This document shows positions 32,715 through 39,721 of a stretch of 64,000 nt of DNA, one piece after another (within the stretch, counting starts at the first letter, position 1; each line of letters begins with the position of its first letter). Made by a program: the position numbers and the translations under genes. The notes under the pieces were generated by a model, which did no database searches, was not told the origin of the DNA, and worked only from the letters and a program-made list of their open reading frames with translations. The DNA lies in the IMG/VR virus record IMGVR_UViG_3300031957_002643, positions 124,001-188,000 of that record. One strand, 5' to 3'. This DNA comes from a virus.

Positions 32715-32789
32715 TGGTACCCTAGACAGGAATCGAACCTGTGACCTTCACATTCGGAGTGTGACGCTCTTCCTCTGAGCTACTAGGGC
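32715..32789 (-). tRNA. tRNA-Arg (CCG)
   Basis: Anticodon loop CTCCGAA on TCACA/TGTGA; GCCCTAG pairs with CTAGGGT; ACCA encoded. Confidence 0.9.
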
Positions 32790-32898
32790 GCTTATAGTAT
32801 GGTGCCAGTTCTGGCGATTTTACGAACGCTTCTTGTTTAAAAGCTTCTTCCGAATCACGTAGAATTTTCTGTACGTATTCATCACTATAAATTACCAT
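32722..32898 (-). CDS. Possible small protein running into tRNA-Arg
   Basis: 58 residues from the ATG at 32898; the last 22 codons come from tRNA-Arg sequence. The first 36 residues (MVIYSDEYVQKILRDSEEAF...) look coding, with a late-like TAAATTA nearby. It may be a real gene truncated by the tRNA; low confidence. Confidence 0.35.
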   Translation of the reverse strand: MVIYSDEYVQKILRDSEEAFKQEAFVKSPELAPYYKRPSSSEEERHTPNVKVTGSIPV

Positions 32899-32903
32899 AT
32901 TGC

Positions 32904-33299
32904 TTATCCTACGTTTTGATCCCACCAAGCATCATTCTTGGCTAGGAATTTCAGGATATCCTGTTTGGTCAGGTAATCCCAATTCGATTGCATCATAGTC
33001 TTGATCTTTTGTTCACTCAAGTTCTGTGATGGATCATTTTTCATACCATCTAAAATATGTTGATACAATGCGTCACTCGATTCCCATAGGTGCACTTTGT
33101 CATCTGTGGCATCATAGAATTTGAATTGACCTTGGGACGATGCTATCAAATAACAATTTTCTCCCAGAAATTCATGATGGATACCACCATTCGATGCATT
33201 TTGTCTTAACATATTGAATGCGGTTCTGATATCCAATCCGCGTCTTGATGTTGCCTGTTCGTTCAATATTGCGGTGATTTTCTGCTTGGTTACGTCCAT
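32904..33299 (-). CDS. Tagged hypothetical protein
   Basis: 131 residues opening MDVTKQKITAILNEQA (L-N-E tag, longer form). The body has GENCYLIASSQGQFKFYDATDDKVHLWESSDALYQHI, a short beta domain, and a C-terminal helix-rich part with a WWDQNVG end. A GATAAATACG late box lies about 30 nt upstream with GGAG between. No family recognised; inferred virion-packaged. Confidence 0.75.
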   Translation of the reverse strand: MDVTKQKITAILNEQATSRRGLDIRTAFNMLRQNASNGGIHHEFLGENCYLIASSQGQFKFYDATDDKVHLWESSDALYQHILDGMKNDPSQNLSEQKIKTMMQSNWDYLTKQDILKFLAKNDAWWDQNVG

Positions 33300-33334
33300 A
33301 GTTTTAACTCCGATACCAGAACGTATTTATCATC

Positions 33335-33511
33335 ATTACTATTTTACTTACCACACCGCCATATCGGTCGTTGCGTCTAATTGTGAAGCCCGATCTACTC
33401 TTATGCTGGTTGATTCGGTGTACACTACGAATCGTGCGGCGAGTTTACGTCATTCACAGACAAGTAATGGTGCCGTCGCACTTTCCTTGATGTGGTAAGC
33501 AAAATAGTAAT
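33335..33511 (-). ncRNA. RNA-like element closed by a 21-bp stem, next to tRNA-His
   Basis: Arms 33335-33355 and 33491-33511 are inverted copies with a single change that becomes a G-U pair in RNA. The 135 nt between have no ORF and carry further short stems. The distal arm ends exactly where tRNA-His begins, so tRNA maturation would release this element. It could also be a small mobile element. No known family. Confidence 0.45.
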
Positions 33512-33587
33512 TGGCACCGGGCGATGGATTCGAACCATACCTTCCTGACTCACAATCAGGCGTGCTCGCCACTACACTACGCCCGGC
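33512..33587 (-). tRNA. tRNA-His (GTG)
   Basis: Anticodon loop TTGTGAG on CCTGA/TCAGG; GCC-A at the 3' end. The acceptor can pair as GCCGGGC/GCCCGGT (then G73-CCA) or as CCGGGCG/CGCCCGG with an extra 5' G; the second restores U8. The end structure is therefore ambiguous. Confidence 0.8.
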
Positions 33588-33594
33588 ATAAAAA

Positions 33595-33670
33595 TGGTAC
33601 CCCGTGATGGATTCGAACCACCGACAACCCGCCTTCGTAGGACGGTGCTCTTCCACTGAGCTAACGGGGC
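33595..33670 (-). tRNA. tRNA-Arg (ACG)
   Basis: Anticodon loop CTACGAA on CCGTC/GGCGG; GCCCCGT pairs with ACGGGGT; ACCA encoded. Confidence 0.9.
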
Positions 33671-33677
33671 ATAACCC

Positions 33678-33905
33678 TTAGATATCTGATCCCTTTCTGT
33701 GTGATCCTGATCTGACACGCTTTTCTTGTTCTCTAAGTGCTTCTTCAGTCATTGCAGCACCAACAGACAAAACTTTCCAGCCTTCAGACCATACATCATT
33801 TTCTTTCAGACCAACTGTATTTCCTACTTTGGCAAAATTCGCTGGCAAAAATGAAACCATGATCGAATTGCCTTTTCTTAGCCTGCACTGATAAAACCGT
33901 TTCAT
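33678..33905 (-). CDS. Small basic protein within the tRNA block
   Basis: 75 residues from the ATG at 33905 behind AAGGAG; the upstream part of the frame is tRNA-Glu sequence. Beta-rich middle (NTVGLKENDVWSEGWKVLSVG) and a basic tail (EQEKRVRSGSHRKG). Embedded between tRNA-Glu and tRNA-Arg. Function unknown. Confidence 0.65.
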   Translation of the reverse strand: MKRFYQCRLRKGNSIMVSFLPANFAKVGNTVGLKENDVWSEGWKVLSVGAAMTEEALREQEKRVRSGSHRKGSDI

Positions 33906-33922
33906 TTTTATACTCCTTGATT

Positions 33923-33998
33923 TGGTAGACCCGACCGGATTCGAACCGGCATCGCCGCAGTGAAAGTGCAACATCCTAAGCCATTAGAAGACGGGTCC
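33923..33998 (-). tRNA. tRNA-Glu (TTC), copy 1
   Basis: Anticodon loop CTTTCAC on TTGCA/TGCGG; GGACCCG pairs with CGGGTCT; ACCA encoded. Confidence 0.85.
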
Positions 33999-34023
33999 AA
34001 AAGTTATCATCATTCAACCAACT

Positions 34024-34101
34024 TGGTAGTCCCTGCGGGGGTCGAACCCGCTTCTACACCTTGAAAGGGTGTTATCCTAGCCTTCCGTAGACGAAGGGAC
34101 C
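34024..34101 (-). tRNA. tRNA-Glu (TTC), copy 2
   Basis: Anticodon loop CTTTCAA on ACACC/GGTGT; GGTCCCT pairs with AGGGACT; ACCA encoded. It is diverged in sequence from copy 1, so probably a separate acquisition. Confidence 0.85.
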
Positions 34102-34106
34102 AAATT

Positions 34107-34183
34107 TGGTAGTTCCGGCAGGATTCGAACCTGCGATCTCCCGATTATCAGTCGGACGCTTTAGCCAACTAAGCTACAGAACC
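34107..34183 (-). tRNA. tRNA-Ile (GAT)
   Basis: Anticodon loop CTGATAA on TCCGA/TCGGG; GGTTCTG pairs with CGGAACT; ACCA encoded. Confidence 0.9.
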
Positions 34184-34266
34184 ATAAATTCTAAGGCGGG
34201 AACAAGATTTCATTCCTCTTTAAGATCGAATTGCGTTTTCACATACCGCACTCTAGATCACCATGT

Positions 34267-34344
34267 TGGCGGGGAAGACGGGATTTGAACCCGCGATCTC
34301 CTGTTCGACAGACAGGCGCTTTAACCAGACTAAGCTACATCCCC
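34267..34344 (-). tRNA. tRNA-Asp (GTC)
   Basis: Anticodon loop CTGTCGA on CCTGT/ACAGG; acceptor GGGGATG/CTTCCCC has one T-T mismatch; G73 and CCA encoded. Confidence 0.85.
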
Positions 34345-34349
34345 ATGAA

Positions 34350-34424
34350 TGGTGGTGTGAGAAGGGTTCGAACCTCCGACGCGCAGGGCTTCAACCTACC
34401 GCTCTACCGCTGAGCTACCACACC
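34350..34424 (-). tRNA. tRNA-Phe (GAA)
   Basis: Anticodon loop TTGAAGC on GTAGG/CCTGC; GGTGTGG pairs with TCACACC; ACCA encoded. Confidence 0.85.
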
Positions 34425-34471
34425 TTTAACTTTCCTTGTTTCCAAACTCCTTTTCATTTCGACAAAGAAAA

Positions 34472-34499
34472 ACCCTCTGAACCTTTCGATCCAGAGGGT
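34472..34499 (-). terminator. Terminator after the 56-aa gene
   Basis: ACCCTCTGGATCG...CAGAGGGT-type stem of 10 bp followed by TTTTTC on the minus strand. It separates the 34.7 kb unit from the tRNA block. Confidence 0.75.
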
Positions 34500-34528
34500 C
34501 TATTCGCTTGACTTATGCACACATGTGA

Positions 34529-34699
34529 TTAGTCGCGATGACCCTCCGGTCTCTCGATAATATCAAATTCGCGATGTTCACGACGCATAGCCATAACTTC
34601 ATTATCTTTCATTGTTTTGGGCTTTTGCCCGGAACTCAAAACGAGGCTTGCTGCATATTCCGCTGCGGCTCTATAATAGGCACCGTCATAGATAAGCAT
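34529..34699 (-). CDS. Small early protein, 56 aa
   Basis: MLIYDGAYYRAAAEYAASLVL..., ending EFDIIERPEGHRD. It has GTGAGG before the ATG and its own strong promoter (34719-34747) and terminator, so it is a complete single-gene unit. No family recognised. Confidence 0.75.
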   Translation of the reverse strand: MLIYDGAYYRAAAEYAASLVLSSGQKPKTMKDNEVMAMRREHREFDIIERPEGHRD

Positions 34700-34718
34700 A
34701 TCAACCTCACTGTTTGTA

Positions 34719-34747
34719 CTTATAGGATAAATTCAGACCGTTGTCAA
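34719..34747 (-). promoter_or_regulatory. Early promoter of the 56-aa gene
   Basis: TTGACA (34742-34747), 17 nt, TATAAG (34719-34724). Confidence 0.8.
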
Positions 34748-34769
34748 ACAAAATCTGAAAAATTTTATC

Positions 34770-35195
34770 CTATTGTTTTTCAAGGAGTTTTTCGATTTCC
34801 CAAAGAATTGTTTTGGGATTTCCTTTTCCCCGAATCTTCTTCATCACCATTCCCATCAATTTCTGGGCATTGGTTTCATCCGGGTTTTCCGCCAGAACTC
34901 CATCAATAACATCTCCAATGGGAATGAGATGATTGGTTTGTTCAGGAAGATATTCACCAATAATTTTGATCTCATCCAAAATTTCTTGGGTTTCTCTGAG
35001 GTCTCTCGATTTCTCAAGGTTCTTCATGAAGTACTTTGCGGCCTTCTGAAGATCATCATTGGTTGGATCGCGTTGCTCATTCTTTGCACGAGTATTCGCG
35101 TCGGCCAGCAGGGTTGTCAGTACCTTTGCACGAAAGGTATCACGATTTTTGCGAGCTTCTAGAGCTTCGCGTTTCAAGTCTTCAAGGTTTTTCAT
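34770..35195 (-). CDS. GatB/YqeY-domain protein
   Basis: 141 residues. LKREALEARKNRDTFRAKVLTTLLADA, EIKIIGEYLPEQ, and GMVMKKIRGKGNP follow the YqeY family, which shares the tRNA-contacting tail domain of GatB. Whether it takes part in tRNA-dependent amidation is unknown; the many tRNAs nearby make a tRNA-binding role plausible. It overlaps the upstream coiled-coil gene by 4 nt. Confidence 0.8.
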   Translation of the reverse strand: MKNLEDLKREALEARKNRDTFRAKVLTTLLADANTRAKNEQRDPTNDDLQKAAKYFMKNLEKSRDLRETQEILDEIKIIGEYLPEQTNHLIPIGDVIDGVLAENPDETNAQKLMGMVMKKIRGKGNPKTILWEIEKLLEKQ

Positions 35196-35662
35196 TTTTC
35201 ATTTTCCAGTTCTTTGATTTCGGCCTGAAGCTGACGCAATGATCTCTTTTTCTTAATCAACTGTGCCTTCTTGGCTTTTTGGGACTTTGCTTCTCGCCTT
35301 ACCAGTTCAGCCTCAATAGCCTCTTTATTATCTTCATACCATTGGTTGTATTCAGCGAGTTTTTCTTCAAACTGTGCTCGACACTCTTCGATGGCAATAT
35401 CAGATGGCTTGCAAATAGCGCCTAGTTCAACGCCGGATGAATTATAATAGGAATGTGGCACCGAAAAATAAATATCATCGCGATTTGGTTTGGCCCAATC
35501 GGATATAAAATTCCCACGATTAAAGTCCAAATATTCTTGGACTAATTCGTCATATGTCTTCCCATCACCAAAGTTCACATAGTCGAGTTCCAGACCTATC
35601 CATTTAGGTTCTGGAAGAATCAATTCTGGTTTTTGCTTTATACGAATAGGTTTTCTTGCCAT
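35192..35662 (-). CDS. Hypothetical protein with C-terminal coiled coil
   Basis: 156 residues. An N-terminal proline-rich stretch and a globular middle (YDELVQEYLDFNRGNFISDWAKPNRDD) precede a long charged helix (LVRREAKSQKAKKAQLIKKKRSLRQL). One base after the ligase fusion gene in the same operon. No family recognised. Confidence 0.7.
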   Translation of the reverse strand: MARKPIRIKQKPELILPEPKWIGLELDYVNFGDGKTYDELVQEYLDFNRGNFISDWAKPNRDDIYFSVPHSYYNSSGVELGAICKPSDIAIEECRAQFEEKLAEYNQWYEDNKEAIEAELVRREAKSQKAKKAQLIKKKRSLRQLQAEIKELENEK

Positions 35663-35663
35663 G

Positions 35664-36686
35664 TCATCCTGCCAACTTATTCGGAATTACTGCTTGGCCA
35701 TGCATCCAGTGCTTGACTGTCTGAACATGATCCTTCCGAACGAACTTTGCAACCTTTTTTCTGAATTCACCGTAGTAAAAAGAATCGGTGACGCGAACCA
35801 GATATCCTTCACTGATTCCCCAACGATCCTCATCCCAAAGCTTCTTGATTAGCTTTTCGTCCCATGGGCCACGATAAATGACATCAACCGGAGTGATTCC
35901 AAGAAGCTGAAACCATTCCAAGGTCTCATCCCACGAAAGGCACATGTTGCGATCATCCCAAACCGAGAAACCGGTAAAGTATGATTTTAATTCTTCATAT
36001 TCGATAGAATGCTGGGCATAGAGGTTTTCACCACAAACGCGCCAGAACTCAGGAATTTCATGGGCAATCTGAGACCAAAAGTTTTTCATCCAATCACGGG
36101 AAGGATGATGGCGGCTATCAACCGAACGAGCATGAATGTGATCGGAATACATCGTGGTATTCTCACCATCCATCTTTTCAGTGATCACGACTTCCTTTCC
36201 AATGAAGCCCTCAAGCGAATCAATCACACGATCATCATCATGGATGTTTTCAGACCAAGGCAAATGAGGGGTGCGCGGGTATTTCACCCAATGTGTGAAA
36301 TCCTTAAGGACATTGCCGCGTTCCAACACCTTTTGAACAGATGGGTCATAGAACAGTTCTCCTCGCAGGCGAGTGCCATTTGGCATGACCGGATTGCCCC
36401 ATTTGTCGTAGACATGATCGTCATACAGATGAGGAGGAACAATGATCTTAGTAATACCACAGGCAAGACGAACGTCTTCGACCGAAATTTCGGTGGTCTC
36501 GCATTGCATATGGTGATCGGCGCAAACCGATGCGCCATTTTCCAGATAGTATCCACCATCCGGCCAAAGGCGACGTTCTATGATATGATGAGCATCCTGA
36601 GCGGGCTTTGAACAGAAGACACACTGATGCCCATCGCGTTCAAAGACACGTTCTCTGAATTCATCTCTGGACAACAGTTTAAACAT
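35664..36686 (-). CDS. HNH nuclease - RNA ligase fusion
   Basis: 340 residues from ATG 36686. Residues about 10-75 form an HNH domain: RDGHQCVFCSKPAQDAHHIIERRLWP, then NGASVCADHH. From about residue 165 an adenylyltransferase ligase follows: motif I VVITEKMDGENTTMY, then YFTGFSVWDD (IIIa), EGYLVRV (IV) and VAKFVRKD (V). Single reading frame, no stop between domains. The ligase is of the RNA ligase type. A nuclease and a ligase in one chain suggests cut-and-seal processing or repair of RNA, or a switch between the two; this is inference. Upstream genes include a DUF262 protein. Confidence 0.85.
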   Translation of the reverse strand: MFKLLSRDEFRERVFERDGHQCVFCSKPAQDAHHIIERRLWPDGGYYLENGASVCADHHMQCETTEISVEDVRLACGITKIIVPPHLYDDHVYDKWGNPVMPNGTRLRGELFYDPSVQKVLERGNVLKDFTHWVKYPRTPHLPWSENIHDDDRVIDSLEGFIGKEVVITEKMDGENTTMYSDHIHARSVDSRHHPSRDWMKNFWSQIAHEIPEFWRVCGENLYAQHSIEYEELKSYFTGFSVWDDRNMCLSWDETLEWFQLLGITPVDVIYRGPWDEKLIKKLWDEDRWGISEGYLVRVTDSFYYGEFRKKVAKFVRKDHVQTVKHWMHGQAVIPNKLAG

Positions 36687-36687
36687 T

Positions 36688-37107
36688 TCATTTTGCCTTC
36701 TCGTACTGAACCACCTTACTGATTTTATCATAGATGTCAATCAGAATCGGCTCATTGGCACCTTCCAATTTTTCCAACAGTCGTTCCATTTCTTCCATAG
36801 TCAGGTCGAGACGAGGAACAATGACAACGGGTTTTAGTCGTGCTCTGATTTCCTGCCGTTCCCGATAGTTGGGACGATATTTATACAGACGCGAATACAC
36901 CGCAAACTGTCGTTGCATGATTTCCATAGGGTGCGTAATGCCACGAAAACGGCAACGTTCGGCAACCTTTTGATCAATGATGGATTTATCACTACCGAGT
37001 TTTCGGTTGCCATCCATGAACAGTTGGTCATTCGAAGTGATATATCCTTCTTTCGATTTGAAGGGATTTCGCTTCTGGTTACCTTGATGTTCGAAATGAC
37101 TACCCAT
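36688..37107 (-). CDS. Hypothetical protein, 139 aa
   Basis: Start MGSHFEHQGNQKRN at 37107 overlaps the end of the DUF262 gene. Basic N-terminus; middle AERCRFRGITHPMEIMQRQFAVYSRLYKYRP; C-terminal helices with TMEEMERLLEKLEGA. It lies between the DUF262 and HNH-ligase genes with tiny overlaps, so the three probably act together. No family recognised. Confidence 0.7.
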   Translation of the reverse strand: MGSHFEHQGNQKRNPFKSKEGYITSNDQLFMDGNRKLGSDKSIIDQKVAERCRFRGITHPMEIMQRQFAVYSRLYKYRPNYRERQEIRARLKPVVIVPRLDLTMEEMERLLEKLEGANEPILIDIYDKISKVVQYEKAK

Positions 37108-37579
37108 GTACCGTCCCCCCATAAGCAAGACGATTGTAGATGTCTTCCAGCTTCGCCTCATCGTCGAGACGCAGTTCGTAGCACGGGAAAGGCTTCATAT
37201 TGAACCCACGACGATCAACGACATCCACATCTGACCACTTCGAACCAAAAACTTCGAACTCATCGTTCAGGTACGACAGAATAGTAGTGATGCGTTGCTG
37301 GCCGTCGATCAGCCATTGATCGGTCTTACCATCGATCTGAGAAGAACGATTGTACACGAAGGATGCAATCGGCAGACCAAGCCACAGGCTTTCGATCAGA
37401 CGAATACGCTGCTTCATTGTCCATACAGCCGGGCGCTGGAATTTCGGAAGAACGAAGCGTCCAAGAATACGCTCACCATCAGCCAGTTCACTATGGAGAT
37501 CGCGTTCCATAGCAATAAAACTGATGCAGGTAGACATAGCACTACCAGACATGATTTCAGTTGGCATCTTGTTGGTCAT
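37100..37579 (-). CDS. DUF262-domain protein (GmrSD/ParB-like NTPase part)
   Basis: 159 residues. LGRFVLPKFQRPAVWTMKQRIRLIESLWLGLPIASFVYN and WLIDGQQRITTILSYLND are the DUF262 signature; DGQQR is the ParB/Srx-type nucleotide motif. GmrSD-type restriction systems pair DUF262 with an HNH domain (DUF1524). Here the HNH lies two genes downstream, fused to an RNA ligase. Controlled by the promoter with a 14-bp palindrome at 37581-37620. Confidence 0.8.
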   Translation of the reverse strand: MTNKMPTEIMSGSAMSTCISFIAMERDLHSELADGERILGRFVLPKFQRPAVWTMKQRIRLIESLWLGLPIASFVYNRSSQIDGKTDQWLIDGQQRITTILSYLNDEFEVFGSKWSDVDVVDRRGFNMKPFPCYELRLDDEAKLEDIYNRLAYGGTVHG

Positions 37580-37580
37580 A

Positions 37581-37620
37581 CTTCTCTCCCGTGTTATATT
37601 CTTTATACACGGGAGAGAAG
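37581..37620. promoter_or_regulatory. 14-bp perfect palindrome around the -10 box
   Basis: Arms CTTCTCTCCCGTGT (37581-37594) and its exact complement (37607-37620) flank the -10 element. One arm is outside the transcript, so it should act as DNA, for example as an operator. Confidence 0.6.
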
Positions 37621-37630
37621 TATTTGTCAA
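37602..37630 (-). promoter_or_regulatory. Early promoter of the DUF262/ligase operon
   Basis: TTGACA (37625-37630), 17 nt, TATAAA (37602-37607), with the palindrome around it. Confidence 0.8.
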
Positions 37631-37636
37631 GTATTA

Positions 37637-38260
37637 TTATCGAGTAACTTCAATGTTACCCGGCTCATCTCTCATGTTATTCAATTGAACTCTAATGTTT
37701 CTCAAAAATGCCGCAGTATTCATTTTAAATTTGAACAATCCACGAATGGCACCAATGACAAAAGCCATACCCCAAATGAGTTTTAGTGACATCGCAAGAT
37801 CGTTGCCTTCAAGTTGAAAAACTTCTACCGCATGCTGTGCAGCACTAGCTCCAACCGTTGCAACAAGAAATGGCCGAAAAGCAGCATCGATAAATTCTTC
37901 ATCGATATTATCTTTTCTGTGATATCCAGCAATAGCTGCCGGAATAGCGGAAGCAAAATTCACACCAAGATCGAAAATTTTAAGTGCTGCTTCTGGTAAT
38001 TTCAGCGTGCTAACTAGGATACTAATCGCTGTGTCTTTTATAGAGCCTTCAGTAATCGTTGATTCCGATTGCATACCAAGAAAGTCTCTGATCGCCCCAA
38101 TTACCTTCTTGAAAAACGTTTCATCTTTTGGAAGACCAGCAAGTTCGTGCATTTCAGCTTTTACATTTTCTTCCATACGATGAAGAAAATCATCCCATTT
38201 AGCATCGCTTTGGGATTCAAACAAAATATCGTTTAATTGTTTTGGGGTAATGTAAGACAC
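37637..38260 (-). CDS. Tagged protein with hydrophobic segments
   Basis: 207 residues with a GTG start behind AAGGAG. Opens MSYITPKQLNDILFES (L-F-E tag, long form). The middle and C-terminus have several hydrophobic stretches (AALKIFDLGVNFASAIPAAIAGY, FLVATVGASAAQ, LIWGMAFVIGAIRGLF), compatible with a membrane-active protein. If packaged and ejected it could act at the host membrane. A GATAAATATC late box with palindromic flanks lies about 30 nt upstream. Confidence 0.7.
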   Translation of the reverse strand: MSYITPKQLNDILFESQSDAKWDDFLHRMEENVKAEMHELAGLPKDETFFKKVIGAIRDFLGMQSESTITEGSIKDTAISILVSTLKLPEAALKIFDLGVNFASAIPAAIAGYHRKDNIDEEFIDAAFRPFLVATVGASAAQHAVEVFQLEGNDLAMSLKLIWGMAFVIGAIRGLFKFKMNTAAFLRNIRVQLNNMRDEPGNIEVTR

Positions 38261-38305
38261 AAATATCTCCTTGGTTAAGAGATATTTATCTCAATTATGA
38301 AATTT

Positions 38306-38391
38306 TGGTGCGGCTGGGGAGACTCGAACTCCCACGGGATTGCTCCCACTGCCCCCTCAAGACAGCGCGTCTACCATTCCGCCACAGCCGC
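38306..38391 (-). tRNA. tRNA-Leu (GAG)
   Basis: Class II; anticodon loop TTGAGGG on CTGTC/GGCAG; GCGGCTG pairs with CAGCCGC; ACCA encoded. Confidence 0.85.
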
Positions 38392-38412
38392 ACAGGGTAT
38401 TTCTATTTAGAG

Positions 38413-38493
38413 TGCAATTGGAAGGACTCGAACCTTCACGGGGTCTATCCCACAGCCGTCGCTGCGCGTCTACCAGTTTCCGCCACAATTGCA
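38413..38493 (-). pseudogene. tRNA-Leu-like gene without an anticodon loop
   Basis: Perfect 7-bp acceptor (TGCAATT/AATTGCA), Leu-type D-arm and T-arm, and a variable arm GGG-ATAGA-CCC. The anticodon arm is only GCAGC-GACG-GCTGT: five pairs and a four-base loop, so no anticodon can be presented. No CCA encoded. It lies 22 nt from the intact tRNA-Leu. Confidence 0.65.
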
Positions 38494-38497
38494 AAAA

Positions 38498-38839
38498 TTA
38501 TTCTTCGTCCTTGACCTTGAACAATGGAGTTCTTGGTTCACCACTCAGCGTGTCATTATGAATAGCTTGAAGGAAACGATCCAGAAGGACAATACCAAGG
38601 TCTTCAAACAGGACATCACGGTTGGACTGTTTCCATACAACGCCTGTGCCTTTGGCCAAGGAACGCATAGCATTGTAATCTGGTTTGATTCCATTCTTGT
38701 GATAGGCCACATACGCATTCTGGAAGAGACGCCAATCTTCTGCCGCCGAATCAACTGCCTTGCCAGTCTTCGGCAAATACGAATTTACCAGATTGACATC
38801 ATCACGGCGAAAGCCTTTAACGAGAGTATCAGTTACCAT
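38498..38839 (-). CDS. Early hypothetical protein, 113 aa
   Basis: Start MVTDTLVKGFRRDD at 38839 has GGAG six bases upstream. Helical protein with WRLFQNAYVAYHKNG and a C-terminal LGIVLLDRFLQAIHND. It sits between the orphan RNAs and the Leu tRNAs. No family recognised. Confidence 0.7.
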   Translation of the reverse strand: MVTDTLVKGFRRDDVNLVNSYLPKTGKAVDSAAEDWRLFQNAYVAYHKNGIKPDYNAMRSLAKGTGVVWKQSNRDVLFEDLGIVLLDRFLQAIHNDTLSGEPRTPLFKVKDEE

Positions 38840-38861
38840 TTCGAACTCCATATTCTTGATG

Positions 38862-38890
38862 AGAATATATCGTCTATATTGGATTGTCAA
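38862..38890 (-). promoter_or_regulatory. Early promoter of the 113-aa gene
   Basis: TTGACA (38885-38890), 17 nt, TATTCT (38862-38867). ATATTCT and AGAATAT arms lie at the -10 box. Confidence 0.7.
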
Positions 38891-38901
38891 TCTATAAAAT
38901 G

Positions 38902-38933
38902 AAAAAGGACCGCTACAACTCAGCGATCCTTTT
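38902..38933 (-). terminator. Strong terminator of orphan RNA B
   Basis: AAAAGGATCGCT/AGCGGTCCTTTT stem of 12 pairs with a T-rich tail on the minus strand. Confidence 0.8.
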
Positions 38934-39313
38934 CCGGTTAGATGTGCTTCCGACTCTGTTGGTTAGTGCTGGTATGCGTCAGCCAGAGCCTTGGAAATCT
39001 TGGGTGCATACTCCTATCTAAGCTAAATCATTGAGTTGATCTTCGCTACGTCATGGGTTCCACCTTCCTCATTTAATCCTATCTAGCCTTCCACAAAAAC
39101 TTTTTCTTTTCTAAATCTACAAAGGGGGCTTAAACTAGTCCAATTTGGGTTCCTGCCTTTCTTTTAGCGAACATTAGACACAGGGGGTTTTCAAAAAATC
39201 AAGAGGTCTACAAGTGGGGGTTATCTTACTGCAATTTGGGTTCCTACCTTTCTTTCGGCGATAATTAGACGACAAACTTAGTTGGGGACAATGTTTTATG
39301 TTCCCCGTCAACA
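38905..39313 (-). ncRNA. Orphan RNA B, about 410 nt, with a triple motif
   Basis: No ORF. It lies between a sigma70-type promoter (39320-39347) and a strong terminator. Two 39-nt blocks with about six differences (GAAAGGTAGGAACCCA and GAAAGGCAGGAACCCA cores), plus a third partial copy (GGAAGGTGGAACCCA), are arranged in tandem. GGGGA...TCCCC closes a hairpin near the 5' end. The repeats point to a modular structured RNA. No known family recognised. Confidence 0.6.
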
Positions 39314-39319
39314 CTGATG

Positions 39320-39347
39320 AATATATACGTCTTTACTAGAAAGTCAA
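39320..39347 (-). promoter_or_regulatory. Promoter of orphan RNA B
   Basis: TTGACT (39342-39347), 16 nt, TATATT (39320-39325). Confidence 0.65.
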
Positions 39348-39349
39348 CT

Positions 39350-39667
39350 AGCAATTTCATTTGTAATGTTTTGGTAATGTTGGATAGATCGAACCGGACG
39401 ACTTACGGGGTTTTTCTTTGCCCTGCGCCCGGTTCTGGTTTCGCCGCCTTCGATCACGTTCATCGTTAGAAGCGTATGCCTATCAGATGTAGAACCACTA
39501 CTTTTATAAGGCGGGTTTGTAGCCTGCCTCGTCGGGGTCCAAATTCTCCCGCCCGGTTTTTCTATTGAACCGGATAACATTCAGAATGAACTGCAATTTT
39601 TACATCCCTCGGTTCCCTGATCTGGAGCGATGGTCTTGAACTCCATGGTTGGTGATGTTCAGCGGAC
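39350..39667 (-). ncRNA. Orphan RNA A, about 310 nt
   Basis: Follows a consensus promoter (39674-39702). Contains several GC-rich hairpins, such as CCGGTT...AACCGG and GAACCGG...CCGGTTC. A 78-codon frame exists (39344-39580) but has no ribosome site and a composition typical of structured RNA. Ends near the promoter of RNA B. No family recognised. Confidence 0.5.
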
Positions 39668-39673
39668 AGATTA

Positions 39674-39702
39674 TTTATATGATATTGATTTTTGAGTGTC
39701 AA
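39674..39702 (-). promoter_or_regulatory. Promoter of orphan RNA A
   Basis: TTGACA (39697-39702), 17 nt, TATAAA (39674-39679), minus strand. Confidence 0.75.
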
Positions 39703-39721
39703 CGATGAAAATCAATCATCG

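Noticed and set aside
39344-39580. 78-codon minus-strand frame
   Set aside because: It falls in orphan RNA A, with hairpin-rich sequence and no ribosome site.
38905-39667. RNase P RNA or 6S RNA
   Set aside because: Searched by eye for the conserved RNase P core (GAGGAAAGTCC-type) and a 6S-type central bubble; neither was found.
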